A stretch of DNA of 64,000 bases from Sphingomonas citricola (GCF_019429535.1 NZ_JAHXZM010000001.1:496001-560000); one strand, 5' to 3'. Positions 46,112-54,792 are shown, counted from the first letter of the stretch. Program-made: numbers and translations. The notes: a model not told the origin generated them from the sequence alone.

Positions 46112-47754
46112 CAGCGGCGTCCCAGCCGCCGCGCCGACGTGGCGCGCGTTTCCGCTTGGCTGAGCGCAACCGATCCTGCGACTGCGCGCGTTCCTACCGC
46201 TTCCGCATGAGCCTGCGCGACCGGAGAGGCGACTTCACGCACGCGCACGTCGAAGTAATCGGACGGCACTACCTCAACTTGCATCCGGCGCTCATTGTCG
46301 TTGCCGGCCAGCATCCGCCGCGTCTCTGCCGCCGGCGTGACGCGCGACCCACGTGGCAGGCTCACCAATTCCTTGCCGAACTCGCCGACGACAGACATGC
46401 CGCCGGGAAAGTATTCGGTGCCGGTCGCGTTGCGCGGGATTGCATCGAGCGCCGAGTTGGCTCCGGCGCGGACGCCGCCCGCATCGACAGCGCCCGACGC
46501 GCTACCCGCCAGCCCGAGCAGCTTCAGCAAACCGCCGCCGCCACCCGATTGCCCGACCGTCCACTTCGCGAGCAGATCCGAGAGAACGCGCAGGCCGTCG
46601 CGCGGCCAGGGCGAGAACTCTTTGCCGGCGGTGAAGCTGGCGTGTTCGTTGTCGACGCCCCACTCGCCACACTTCACGCAGCGGGCGCGGTAGACCTCCC
46701 AGCGCGGCCCCTGCCACCAGTCCCATGTCACGCCGACTGGATCAGCGGTCCCTTCGCGCCATGCTGCGTCATAGGTTGCAAGCGGGCTCTGGTGCGTGTC
46801 GCAGCAGCGGAACGGCTTCGTCTGATGCCAGCGCGCGGTCTTCAGCGCCGCCAGGCGCTCGGCCTCCGTCCATGCTGCGCCACACGCCTCGCAATGCACC
46901 GCCGCGGTCTTCGGCTGGTGCGCGATGACATTGTCGTCCGCGTCCCGCGTCTTGTCCCAGTCGATGTGCGCGAAGAACTCGAGGAACTGACGATGTTGAC
47001 ATTGGGGGCAGGCGACCGTCGCCTGCCGCTGGTCGCCCTCATTGTAGCTGGCCTCGATCGCGCTCTCGCCCTCGATCGTCGGTGAACAGGCCCGGATGGA
47101 CTGCGCGCCGATGAACGTGCCCATCCGCTCTTCCGCCAAGCCGACCGCGTCACCCTCTCGGGTGGGGACGTACTTGTCGATTTCGTCGCAGAAGACTCGT
47201 TTGATCGGCCGTCGAGCGACGTTGTCGGGGCTGCCCGCGCCCTCGATCGCAAGGAAGCCGCCGGGAAACGACTTGTACCGGATCGTCTCGTCGGAGTTGC
47301 GCGTCTTCCGCGTGCCGATCAGATCCTTGAGGACCGGCGTCGCCTTGATGAGCGGGGTGATGCGCTCCTTCGAGAATTGCTCGGCCGCGTCCTCCTTTGG
47401 CTGAAGCATCAGCATCGGGCTGGGATCGAGGTGGGCGAAGAAGCCAAACGCGTTCTCGATCAACGCTGTCTTCATGAGCTGGGTGCAGACCATCACGGTG
47501 ATGATCGCGGTGCCCGGCTCCGTGATCGCCATCATCGGCCCGCGGGCGATCTCGACGTCGCTGGTTCGCCATTTGCCGGTGGTCGACCCGGCGCCGGCCG
47601 CCTTCCTCCTGTAGCGGTCGGCCCATTCGGGAACCGTGATATATGGCGGCGGGGTTATCCCACGCCGCCACGCGCGTTCTAGTCGATCATCCTTCCCCAG
47701 CGTCGGCGAAGTCGGCTTCGGGTTCTCCGAGGTCGACGAGTTGCTGGTGGACAT
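46108..47754 (-). CDS. chimera: terminase large subunit N-part fused to tape-measure C-part
   Basis: A 548-residue open frame. Residues 1 to ~385 are GpA-type large terminase: VPEWADRYRR, the ATPase core with VFCDEID (188-193) and Cys pairs CPQC, CEAC and CVKC. The nuclease half is absent. From ~386 the sequence becomes the end of a tail tape-measure protein: Gly-rich linker, GTEYFPGGMSVVGEFGKELV, LPRGSRVTP and a coiled tail. It is followed by tail-tip genes and preceded by the terminase small subunit. A large in-frame deletion removed the portal-capsid-tail tube block. The product cannot act as a terminase or a tape measure. Confidence 0.85.
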   Translation of the reverse strand: MSTSNSSTSENPKPTSPTLGKDDRLERAWRRGITPPPYITVPEWADRYRRKAAGAGSTTGKWRTSDVEIARGPMMAITEPGTAIITVMVCTQLMKTALIENAFGFFAHLDPSPMLMLQPKEDAAEQFSKERITPLIKATPVLKDLIGTRKTRNSDETIRYKSFPGGFLAIEGAGSPDNVARRPIKRVFCDEIDKYVPTREGDAVGLAEERMGTFIGAQSIRACSPTIEGESAIEASYNEGDQRQATVACPQCQHRQFLEFFAHIDWDKTRDADDNVIAHQPKTAAVHCEACGAAWTEAERLAALKTARWHQTKPFRCCDTHQSPLATYDAAWREGTADPVGVTWDWWQGPRWEVYRARCVKCGEWGVDNEHASFTAGKEFSPWPRDGLRVLSDLLAKWTVGQSGGGGGLLKLLGLAGSASGAVDAGGVRAGANSALDAIPRNATGTEYFPGGMSVVGEFGKELVSLPRGSRVTPAAETRRMLAGNDNERRMQVEVVPSDYFDVRVREVASPVAQAHAEAVGTRAVAGSVALSQAETRATSARRLGRRW

Positions 47755-48334
47755 GCTCGTTCAGCGCCTCCAGCACCGGCTCCACATCCACGCCCAGTTT
47801 GGCGGCGATGAGCGGCGCGGCCCGGTTCGGCCAATTCTGCCACGCGTCTCGGAAGGCGCGCGCCTGGGCGAACAGCACAGTCTCGGCGGCTTCGAGGTCG
47901 ATGACATCGCCAGCCTCGCGCCGGGCGGCGAGCAGGTTCTTCGCGGCGAGCCCGTTTTCCTTAATCTGCTCCGCCTGCGCCTGGCTGACGAAGCGGCCGG
48001 AAAGGACGCCGTCGATGAAGTCCTCGGTCGATAGGTCGAGCGGTTCAGGCGGCTCCGCGCCAGCCTGACCGCGGCGCCGCTTAGGTGTTTCCACCTCGCC
48101 ACCGCCGGTGGCAACAGAAGCGGAAACACCTTTCGAGTTTCCGCCAGCAGTTTCCACCCGGTTCTGCTTGCGCCACCCTGTGCCAGCTAGTGCGGGATCA
48201 AGCAGCCCGTCGGCGCTAACTGCCAGTTTTCCTTGACGAATCGCCTTGCTCACCAGCGTGTGCGAGCAGCCGTCCAGCTTTGCGAAAGCTCTAACCGAAA
48301 CGCCGCTGGGCATAGTGGAAACACCTTTCGGCAT
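47687..48334 (-). CDS. terminase small subunit-like DNA-binding protein
   Basis: A 215-residue protein with an N-terminal Nu1-like winged HTH (GVSVRAFAKLDGCSHTLVSK, AIRQGKLAVS), a charged linker and a helical C-terminal region that ends in an acidic stretch (ADAGEG). In packaging it would recognise pac/cos and bind the large subunit. Its last 68 bases overlap the chimera. Since the large subunit is broken, it is likely an orphan. Confidence 0.75.
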   Translation of the reverse strand: MPKGVSTMPSGVSVRAFAKLDGCSHTLVSKAIRQGKLAVSADGLLDPALAGTGWRKQNRVETAGGNSKGVSASVATGGGEVETPKRRRGQAGAEPPEPLDLSTEDFIDGVLSGRFVSQAQAEQIKENGLAAKNLLAARREAGDVIDLEAAETVLFAQARAFRDAWQNWPNRAAPLIAAKLGVDVEPVLEALNEHVHQQLVDLGEPEADFADAGEG

Positions 48335-48603
48335 TCGTAGCTACACACGCTTCGCGCCTTTGCCCCCCGTATACACGCGATCGGCCGGAAGGACCCAAGG
48401 GAGGGGTCGGATCGTGCGTTCAGACGCAATAATGTTACGGGATGGGCGGCCAGGTGCGAGGGTTAGCCCGGATCCGCGAAATACCCGGGCGACCGCACAG
48501 ACGCTCGGCATCATGCACCATATTGTAAGAAACCTGCATCGACACGGACCTAAGGCTTGCCCATTGCTTACGACCGACCACCAACAACAGCCTGGCGATC
48601 GAG

Positions 48604-48807
48604 ATGAGCAAAACGAACGCCAGCGGTGAGAGTGAGGCTCTACGCGAAGCGCGCGGATTGAAGGGCGGATGGGTTGAGCGGTTTGGCTCCGAGGCCGGCG
48701 TTATCGCTCACATGATGCGCAATAGCATGACCGAGCAAAACTTGCCGCATCGAGCGGCCGTGTATCATGAGCTCGAAGGCTTGGTGCGCGATCCCTATCG
48801 CTTCTGA
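48604..48807 (+). CDS. small phage protein, 67 residues
   Basis: MSKTNASGESEALREARGLK starts a hydrophilic helical protein ending LEGLVRDPYRF. No domain is recognised. It is divergent from the terminase small subunit, with a 269-base promoter stretch (48335-48603) that holds no gene. Confidence 0.5.
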   Translation: MSKTNASGESEALREARGLKGGWVERFGSEAGVIAHMMRNSMTEQNLPHRAAVYHELEGLVRDPYRF

Positions 48808-48944
48808 TCCAGCAGCATCGTCAGTCGCGCATCGATGGCGGACGAAAGGTGGCAGGCGCAAAGCGAGCTGCCTTCGTTTCGCTCATCGAGCATAGCCAGC
48901 ACGTCCATGAGGCTGGCGAGAATTGGATCAGTGGTGTGGGGCAC
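48795..48944 (-). CDS. possible 49-residue protein
   Basis: A GTG-started frame (PHTTDPILASLMDVLAMLDE ... LTMLLDQKR) with a regular helical pattern and a Cys pair. No ribosome site is seen. It overlaps the convergent small gene by 13 bases. Confidence 0.35.
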   Translation of the reverse strand: MPHTTDPILASLMDVLAMLDERNEGSSLCACHLSSAIDARLTMLLDQKR

Positions 48945-49135
48945 CGGCTGTAAATATCGGCATCAGGGCTAACATAGGTTTAAAGGCAGCTCTGCATTGG
49001 CGTCATTCCAGACCTTGCCGCTCTCCGCAAATAAAGGACGAATGCCAACGTTATCAGACCGGTACGTGCCTTGTGTGAGGCCGCCTGCCGTGAAAGCATC
49101 CTCGCAGCCGGAGCAACCGGCTACGGGAGAGTATG

Positions 49136-49396
49136 ATGAAAGCCTTTGCAAAGGTCGCACTTGCAGCATTCGGCATGGCAGCAGCGAGCGTGTCGCTGGT
49201 GTCGCCGTCGTCCGCGCAGATCGTGCGTTGCGAGAATATGCCTGCCGATCCGGGTGTGTTCGATCCTGATCAGCGTGGCTGCGATAACCCCCGCGGAACT
49301 GACCCGCGTTTCAATTCACGCGTTGCTGACACTTCCTCGAATGACAACGTGGAGGCCTTGGAAGCCGCCGCGCGGGACGCTGAACCCCAAGCCTGA
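49136..49396 (+). CDS. small secreted protein
   Basis: An 86-residue protein: signal peptide MKAFAKVALAAFGMAAASVS ending SPSSAQ, then a Cys/Asp/Pro-rich mature part (CENMPADPGVFDPDQRGCDN) ending in an acidic helix. GGGAG precedes the double ATG (49133/49136); the second gives better spacing. Function unknown. Two Cys could form one disulfide in the periplasm. Confidence 0.6.
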   Translation: MKAFAKVALAAFGMAAASVSLVSPSSAQIVRCENMPADPGVFDPDQRGCDNPRGTDPRFNSRVADTSSNDNVEALEAAARDAEPQA

Positions 49397-49460
49397 AGAG
49401 TTGGGAGGGGCGCTCGCCGCCCCTCTTTGCCTTTCAAATCCAAAAAGTGAGCGCTCCGAC

Positions 49461-49859
49461 CTACGCTTCGAACGCTTCCCGCAAAACCTCGCGCATGCGG
49501 CGCTTGCCCGGCGTGTCCTGATCATGAGTGAGCCCATAGAGGAATACGGCGCTTTCGGTGCCAACCTTGCTCTCGTCTGCCTGGATCATTGACCACGCAC
49601 CGAACATGGGCCGAGCAATCGCGCGATTGGCAACGATGTCAATGGCGGTGTGCCTGGGGTCATCCATGATGCGGCCAAATGTCGCAGCCACCGCGTCGAC
49701 GTCGCCTTCAAGCGCTTGAATGAAGTGCCCGCCGTCATGCCACAGCATGCCGGTGACACCGGCTGTTGCGTTGCGCACCGCTGACCGCTCGACGATTTCC
49801 GCTACGGCGTCAGGAAGTCCAGCGATCAGAGAACGACTTACATAGATCAGGCGGTGCAT
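49461..49859 (-). CDS. BLUF-domain blue-light photoreceptor protein
   Basis: A 132-residue protein, almost all BLUF. It binds FAD and changes conformation in blue light. The key residues keep the exact spacing known from AppA: Tyr6 (LIYVSRS), Asn30 (RNATAGVTG), Gln48 (HFIQALEG) and Trp89/Met91 (FGAWSMI). DDPRHTAIDIVANRAIARPM is the usual later block. There is no output domain, so it must act through a partner protein. It lies alone on the minus strand beside the DUF6622-like gene. ATG 49859 gives the normal domain length. Confidence 0.92.
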   Translation of the reverse strand: MHRLIYVSRSLIAGLPDAVAEIVERSAVRNATAGVTGMLWHDGGHFIQALEGDVDAVAATFGRIMDDPRHTAIDIVANRAIARPMFGAWSMIQADESKVGTESAVFLYGLTHDQDTPGKRRMREVLREAFEA

Positions 49860-49994
49860 CGCAGTGCAGCGTGTGGCAGTGCGGTATGTTCCGCACCCCA
49901 TAACAAGGAAGAGCCGCAACCCTGCTGGGCGCGGCTCTTCGATCTACTGATATGCATGGCTGAAACGGACAGCCACGTCAATAGCATTTAAGTG

Positions 49995-50492
49995 CTAGAC
50001 AGCGGCCATGTCTGTCACGCTGCTCTTCCACCGCAGCACGGACACGATCAGGCGAGCCATCACCGCGGCACCGGCAGCTATGCCGATGGCCGTTGCGAGG
50101 TTGGGTTGGTCCGGTACAATGCCCGCCCATGCCCCGCAGGCGAAGCGGATCACAAAGACGCCAAGGTATAGTGCGAGGGGCACGACCGACCCAAACTGTC
50201 GCACGCGGCCTCCGGGCAGACGCTGGGCGCGTGCGTCGGGTAGGGTGACCCCGCTCGTTGCGCCGACCGCGACGCCGGTTAGCCAAGCGATGGCAGCCAA
50301 ACCAAAGCCTGCCCGCTCAGCGAATGCCGCGACCCCCGTCAGGCTCCAGATCAGAAATGCGGCCGAAGGAATAAGCGCGACTACTACCGGCACTTCTCTC
50401 GTACGCAGCCTGCGCACACCCAGAACGATCAGTGCAGCCAACAGGATATAGACCCACGTCGGCGCCCCTCGCGCGATATCCCCAGCATGCAT
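49995..50492 (-). CDS. membrane protein, DUF6622-like
   Basis: A 165-residue protein with about five hydrophobic helices (TWVYILLAALIVLGV, VVVALIPSAAFLIWSL, LAAIAWLTGVAV, VVPLALYLGVFVI, ATAIGIAAGAAVMA). The start at ATG 50492 has GGGGGAG 8 bases upstream. It is similar to DUF6622, whose function is unknown. It is a host-type protein rather than a known phage family. Confidence 0.7.
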   Translation of the reverse strand: MHAGDIARGAPTWVYILLAALIVLGVRRLRTREVPVVVALIPSAAFLIWSLTGVAAFAERAGFGLAAIAWLTGVAVGATSGVTLPDARAQRLPGGRVRQFGSVVPLALYLGVFVIRFACGAWAGIVPDQPNLATAIGIAAGAAVMARLIVSVLRWKSSVTDMAAV

Positions 50493-50580
50493 TTCGAAAC
50501 TCCCCCTGATCTCGATCAAGGCTTATTGAATGTGGGGAGGCCCGCAAGGCTATTGCATCGCATTTACCAGGCCAGAGAAA

Positions 50581-50973
50581 CTAGGGTGATTGATACCCCT
50601 GTAGAGGATCAATCCTAACCCCTCGCTCTGCGCCAGCGGCCTTCATCAGGGCATTGGCAACGCGCTTCCTGCCGTGGTCGGTTAGTTCGACGAAGAACTC
50701 GTCGTCGTGAGCGACGCGACGCTGAGTCAACTGTTCTGCCTCGAGTGCCAGCAACCACCGGTTGAACGCCGATGGCGTAGCGCAATCCACGATTGCCCCG
50801 AGTTCAGTGTCCGTCATGACGACCCGATCGACGTCATGCACGAACAGCGATAGCAGGATGTCTACCGCCGGATCGTTGACCAATCCGCGAGGCAGGCTTC
50901 GTTGCAGCGCGCGTTTGGACACGAGGATCTGTCGCGCCGCGATCGCGAGTTGCTGATATTGCTTGCTTGCCAT
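50581..50973 (-). CDS. MarR-like winged-helix regulator, second copy
   Basis: A 130-residue protein. DPAVDILLSLFVHDVDRVVM, TDTELGAIVDCATPSAFNRW, LLALEAEQLTQRRVAHDDEF and ELTDHGRKRV align in layout with the gene at 30833-31360. It is probably a small DNA-binding regulator. It lies upstream of the membrane protein at 49995 and may control it. Confidence 0.65.
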   Translation of the reverse strand: MASKQYQQLAIAARQILVSKRALQRSLPRGLVNDPAVDILLSLFVHDVDRVVMTDTELGAIVDCATPSAFNRWLLALEAEQLTQRRVAHDDEFFVELTDHGRKRVANALMKAAGAERGVRIDPLQGYQSP

Positions 50974-51001
50974 TGTTCGGTGCCCCCCACCTCAACCCGG
51001 A

Positions 51002-51166
51002 CTATGAGTTCGTAATCACTCGCTCCCCTGATGAGTGCACGCAAGATAGCGCATGGTCGATCTGAGCACCGAGAAGGTGTTCGCCTATCTCATCTGCAAT
51101 GCTTAGCGCTTGGGTCAGCAGCTGCCGAATTAACGTGCACTGCGCCTGCTTGGTGGCTGCGTCCAT
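51002..51166 (-). CDS. small helical protein, 54 residues
   Basis: MDAATKQAQCTLIRQLLTQA followed by a regular helical pattern (LSIADEIGEHLLGAQIDHAL). It is similar in style to short sphingomonad proteins of unknown function. ATG 51166 is used; GTG 51199 is possible. Confidence 0.5.
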   Translation of the reverse strand: MDAATKQAQCTLIRQLLTQALSIADEIGEHLLGAQIDHALSCVHSSGERVITNS

Positions 51167-51236
51167 GCGGTGGGGCCTTTCTTTTACGATTGCGAGCACA
51201 CCCGGCTGCTATCGCTCAGATTACTGAGCTATCGCC

Positions 51237-51878
51237 TCAGACCGAGATCCGCAACCAGTGAGCAAGCAACCCTGCCGTATCTGCGATGCGGGCCGCGAAG
51301 CGGGCTCGCTGCCGACCGTTGAGAAATGCCGGCATGTCGTCGGCGACGACCACTCGATCGAACAGGCCGAGCATCTGTGCGGGAATCACCGCGCGCGCCT
51401 GACGGAGCTTCCGGCGCGCATCCCACTGGTGCCGGCTGCGCGGCTGCCCGTAGCTCTCGCTCCCACCTCCACCCACGCCGTCACCGTATGCCGCCACCAC
51501 GCGCGGCGCGCTCATCGCCTCGGCATGCAGCCGCATGTACCAGTCGCAGGCGTACCATTGAGCATAGGTGAGCTGCCCTCGCTTGTGCATCCGGTCGATC
51601 GCGCTGTCAGCGAACTGGCGCGTCAGCTTGGCGCGTTCGCCCGCCCTGTCGATGATCGCGTCGACGATTTCGTGGTTGCCCTCAGCACGGGCGATCCGCT
51701 CAGGTGTGGCGTCGACGTGTTCCTGCACCGGCTGGCGCGCTGGCTTGGTCCTGACCTCCTTCGGTCGCTGCGGTCGGGCAGGGCCAGCCTGCCCCCGTAG
51801 CCCCGCCGAGATTGCCGAACCCGCCCATGACGCTCGATCCACCGAACTACGTACCGCTGTTTTATTTCCCCGGCTCAT
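51237..51878 (-). CDS. DUF6456-like phage protein
   Basis: A 213-residue protein. The N-terminal 80 residues are disordered and basic. The C-terminal part (LTRQFADSAIDRMHKRGQLT, YAQWYACDWYMRLHAEAMSA, ARVIPAQMLGLFDRVVVADD in part) resembles DUF6456-type phage/host proteins thought to bind DNA. GGGAG lies 8 bases before ATG 51878. A late-gene regulator is a possible role by place, between replication and late genes. Confidence 0.55.
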   Translation of the reverse strand: MSRGNKTAVRSSVDRASWAGSAISAGLRGQAGPARPQRPKEVRTKPARQPVQEHVDATPERIARAEGNHEIVDAIIDRAGERAKLTRQFADSAIDRMHKRGQLTYAQWYACDWYMRLHAEAMSAPRVVAAYGDGVGGGGSESYGQPRSRHQWDARRKLRQARAVIPAQMLGLFDRVVVADDMPAFLNGRQRARFAARIADTAGLLAHWLRISV

Positions 51879-51995
51879 CTCGTTATCTCCCGAACAAGCG
51901 GCATGATTCGTTGGCAATTCTGACTAACCTGCGTGAGTAAGCGCGCCCGATTGGCAGTTCCGCTCGTTGCCAGATCAACAGAAGAGGAAATGACC

Positions 51996-52199
51996 ATGGC
52001 AGGCGATCAGGCAAATCAAGGCGAAGGCTCCGATCCAACCGCTGATATCAAGGCATCTAATCCTGGTGGCACTACGACTGGCGACATCACGAAGGGTCAT
52101 TCTGGCGGTGAGCAGAGTAATGATAATGAGCCACACAAGGTCGAGGACGCAGCGAAAGCTGGACGAGAAGACTTCGATACGGATGCTGGTGAAGAGTGA
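51996..52199 (+). CDS. acidic disordered protein, 67 residues
   Basis: MAGDQANQGEGSDPTADIKA starts a polar, Gly/Asp/Glu-rich protein without Cys or hydrophobic core, ending DTDAGEE. GAGGAA is 7 bases before ATG 51996. It resembles short stress-type proteins but cannot be assigned. It forms a pair with the following acidic gene. Confidence 0.5.
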   Translation: MAGDQANQGEGSDPTADIKASNPGGTTTGDITKGHSGGEQSNDNEPHKVEDAAKAGREDFDTDAGEE

Positions 52200-52275
52200 G
52201 GAGGGCTTGCTCTCTAGACGAGCAGGCTCAACCCTTTCGCTGTTTCCATTGAAAATTGAGAAGGCTGTATTGAGC

Positions 52276-52485
52276 ATGGCTGACGGTAGAACCCAGATGG
52301 ACGATCCTTCCTCGCAAAAGGACGCGCCCTCGTCCCAGACCGACTTCGACGTACCCAGCCGCGACGCACCGCCGTTCCGCGATGGTAGCGAGGAAGAGGA
52401 CACCAAGGAAAAACACCTTGGCGACAAACCACAAGCCGACCTCACAGCCGACGACCTCAGGGGTGACAACCGCAGCAAGCGGTAG
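52276..52485 (+). CDS. acidic disordered protein, 69 residues
   Basis: MADGRTQMDDPSSQKDAPSS and a body rich in Asp, Ser, Pro and Lys (EEEDTKEKHLGDKPQADLTA). There is no fold signal. It may be co-transcribed with the gene at 51996. It converges with the replication operon, 4 bases from its last stop. Confidence 0.5.
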   Translation: MADGRTQMDDPSSQKDAPSSQTDFDVPSRDAPPFRDGSEEEDTKEKHLGDKPQADLTADDLRGDNRSKR

Positions 52486-52489
52486 GTCG

Positions 52490-53362
52490 TCATGCCGCTG
52501 CCGGCTCCGGCAGGCAAAATGCGCCGTTCTGCATTCGAGCAATCACCTCGGGCGGCGGTCCGTCAAGCTGCCGGTAGCGCTCGGCACGGACGCGGCTCAG
52601 CGCTCGGGCTTCATCCTCGACGGTGGCACGTTCCCGCAGCCGTTTTTCGATCCACGAAACAGGCTGAGCCCTGCCGACAGCCGCGATCAGCGCTTCCCGC
52701 ACTGGGCCGTCGCCGTGCGTCTTCGCCCACCTCGCGATCATCGACCGGGACGAGCTGGTCGACTTGCCGGCAGCGGTGAGCAGCTTCACGCCCTCGTCGA
52801 AAACGAGCTTGCTCAAATCCGGCGGATCAGCAGCCGTAGCGTTAGCTACGGAACTACTTCTCCCTCCTCCATCCTCCATCTGGCGAGCTTTTTCCCCACT
52901 GGTGGGTAACTGGTTCCCCACTGGTTCCGAACTCGGCGCGGTTGAAGGCAGGGTTGGTTCGGAAGCGGTGGGTGAGGCCGGGGCCGCTTGTTCCCCACCG
53001 TCGCGCTTTGCACGCGCCTCGATTCCGACCCATTGGCGAACCGCTTCCGGCTGCGGGTAGGTCGCTGTCGCTTTCTTCGGACGCTGGTATTGGCAGAAGT
53101 TGCGGACGGCGCCGTACGTGTGACCATCGACCTCGTAGCTGATGATGGCACCGGCGGTGAACAGCTCGGCGAGCAGCGTCGCGGGATCGACGTTGTCTGC
53201 CGGCAGCAGCCGCATCTTGAGCTTGAGCGGCGACCACTCGAACAAGCCGAAGTCGTCGCACTCTCCCCACAGCCCCATGAAGAACAGGCGGGCGAAGGCG
53301 GACAGGCCTACGAACCGCTCATCGGTCCAGAGGCCAGGGTGCACGGAACGGATGCGGGCCAT
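52490..53362 (-). CDS. phage replication initiator with winged-helix N-terminus
   Basis: A 290-residue protein. MARIRSVHPGLWTDERFVGL and LWGECDDFGLFEWSPLKLKM are the start of the common phage replisome-organiser fold (RepO/DnaD-like winged helix). A polar linker (SPTASEPTLPSTAPSSEP) leads to a C-terminal helical domain (SRSMIARWAKTHGDGPVREA) that probably contacts helicase. It overlaps dnaB by 1 base (ATGA). The phage origin may lie within this or a neighbouring gene; no iterons were noticed. Confidence 0.75.
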   Translation of the reverse strand: MARIRSVHPGLWTDERFVGLSAFARLFFMGLWGECDDFGLFEWSPLKLKMRLLPADNVDPATLLAELFTAGAIISYEVDGHTYGAVRNFCQYQRPKKATATYPQPEAVRQWVGIEARAKRDGGEQAAPASPTASEPTLPSTAPSSEPVGNQLPTSGEKARQMEDGGGRSSSVANATAADPPDLSKLVFDEGVKLLTAAGKSTSSSRSMIARWAKTHGDGPVREALIAAVGRAQPVSWIEKRLRERATVEDEARALSRVRAERYRQLDGPPPEVIARMQNGAFCLPEPAAA

Positions 53363-54792
53363 CAGCGGACCTCCGGTTGAGATTGACGATAAAACTCGCT
53401 GCCGCGCACGGCCGCGTTGGCGCCGAAGAAGAAGCCGACACCCTTGCCGGTCGGACCGCTGCGACGCTTGGGAACGAGGAACTCGACCTTGCCGCGCACC
53501 GCTTCCATGTCGGTGCGCCATGCCTCGTATCTGGCTCCGAACTGATCCTCGGGCTCGTTACGGCGCAGGTACTCTTCCTCGCGGTAGACGAAGACGATCA
53601 GGTCGGCGTCCTGCTCGATCTGTCCGCTGTCGCGCAGATCGGCGGGGATAGGGCGCTTGTCCGGCCGCTTCTCTACCTCACGGCTGAGCTGCGCGACGGC
53701 GATCACCGTCAGACCCTCGTCCTTGGCGAACTGCTTGATGCCCATGCTCACCTCTGAGGCGTGCTCGTAAGGCGACATGCCGCGGCGGCTGTGGCTCATC
53801 AGCTGGAGGTAATCGATGATCACCAGCTCCAGCTTTTCACCGCGCGCTTCCAGCCGTCGCTTGTGGCGGCGGGCCTGGCGGATGAAGCGTTGCAGCGTCA
53901 GCCCCGAGCCGTCGTTGATCTCAAGCGGGATCTCGGCGAGACGGCGCTGAGCAGCGCGAACGGCGTCGATCTCGTGCGGCTTCACCGTGCCGTCACGGAC
54001 ATGCTCGTACGGGACACCGCCCTTGTTGGTGAACGTCATGTCGGCAAGGATCCGCCGGGTAAGCTCGTCTGCGCTCATCTCTAGCGAGAAGATCAGCACG
54101 CCGTGGCCGCGGCTGGCAGCGCCGATGGAATAGGAGGTGACGAGCGCCGTCTTGCCCATGCCGGGGCGACCGCCGACCACCACCATGTTGGTCGGGCGCA
54201 ACGTGCCCATCGCATCGTCAAGCGAGCCGATGATGCCGCAACGAACGCCGACGATCGGCTTGCCGAAGCTCTCGATCACTTGCTCGGCGTAGCTGCCAGC
54301 GGAAGCCTGCCGGATCGTGCTGTCATCCACCATTGCGCCGACCGCTTCGTCAGCGTTGGCGACTAGCTCCTCGCGGGTGACGGTCAAATCGCGGGCGGAC
54401 ACGACGACGTCTTGCAATCCTGCCACCAGCCGGCGCCGAGCGGACAGCGCAATTACCTGCTCGAAGTAAGCCTTGGTGCGCTCGCGCGTGCCCGCGTTCA
54501 GCGATGCCGCTGCGAGGATGTTCGACAGGCGCGGCCACTCAGCGTCGGCAGCGAAGTGCGGGGCGAGCGTGACGCTGTCGACCGTGGCACCGCGCGCGGA
54601 CTGCTCCAGCATCTGCGCGTAGACCTGCCCGTACAGCGGCACGGAGAAGTCGTTCGGACGGCAGCGATCGGCGCACAGGTCGATTATGCGGTTGTCGGCG
54701 ATCAGGTCGCCAAGCAGGCCAAGCTCCGCCTCGACGTTGCACAGCGTCGACGCCGGTGTCGCGGACGCGAGCTGATCGCCAAATCCGCTCAC
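53362..54792 (-). CDS. replicative DNA helicase, DnaB-like
   Basis: A 476-residue phage DnaB. The N-terminal helical domain covers residues 1-~150, then the RecA-like motor: Walker A VGGRPGMGKTALV (~207-218), LIFSLEMSADELTRRILADM, Walker B LVIIDYLQLMSHS, IAVAQLSREVEKRP and DLRDSGQIEQDADLIVFVYR. It unwinds DNA at the phage fork with the neighbouring primase. The start is GTG 54792, whose codon overlaps the primase stop (GTGA). It is not the host dnaB: it sits inside the phage operon. Confidence 0.93.
   Translation of the reverse strand: MSGFGDQLASATPASTLCNVEAELGLLGDLIADNRIIDLCADRCRPNDFSVPLYGQVYAQMLEQSARGATVDSVTLAPHFAADAEWPRLSNILAAASLNAGTRERTKAYFEQVIALSARRRLVAGLQDVVVSARDLTVTREELVANADEAVGAMVDDSTIRQASAGSYAEQVIESFGKPIVGVRCGIIGSLDDAMGTLRPTNMVVVGGRPGMGKTALVTSYSIGAASRGHGVLIFSLEMSADELTRRILADMTFTNKGGVPYEHVRDGTVKPHEIDAVRAAQRRLAEIPLEINDGSGLTLQRFIRQARRHKRRLEARGEKLELVIIDYLQLMSHSRRGMSPYEHASEVSMGIKQFAKDEGLTVIAVAQLSREVEKRPDKRPIPADLRDSGQIEQDADLIVFVYREEEYLRRNEPEDQFGARYEAWRTDMEAVRGKVEFLVPKRRSGPTGKGVGFFFGANAAVRGSEFYRQSQPEVR

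Noticed and set aside
35209..48334. Tailocin (tail-only bacteriocin) instead of a defective prophage
   Set aside because: A tailocin needs tube, major tail and full tape-measure genes; all are missing and the tape measure survives only as a C-terminal piece.
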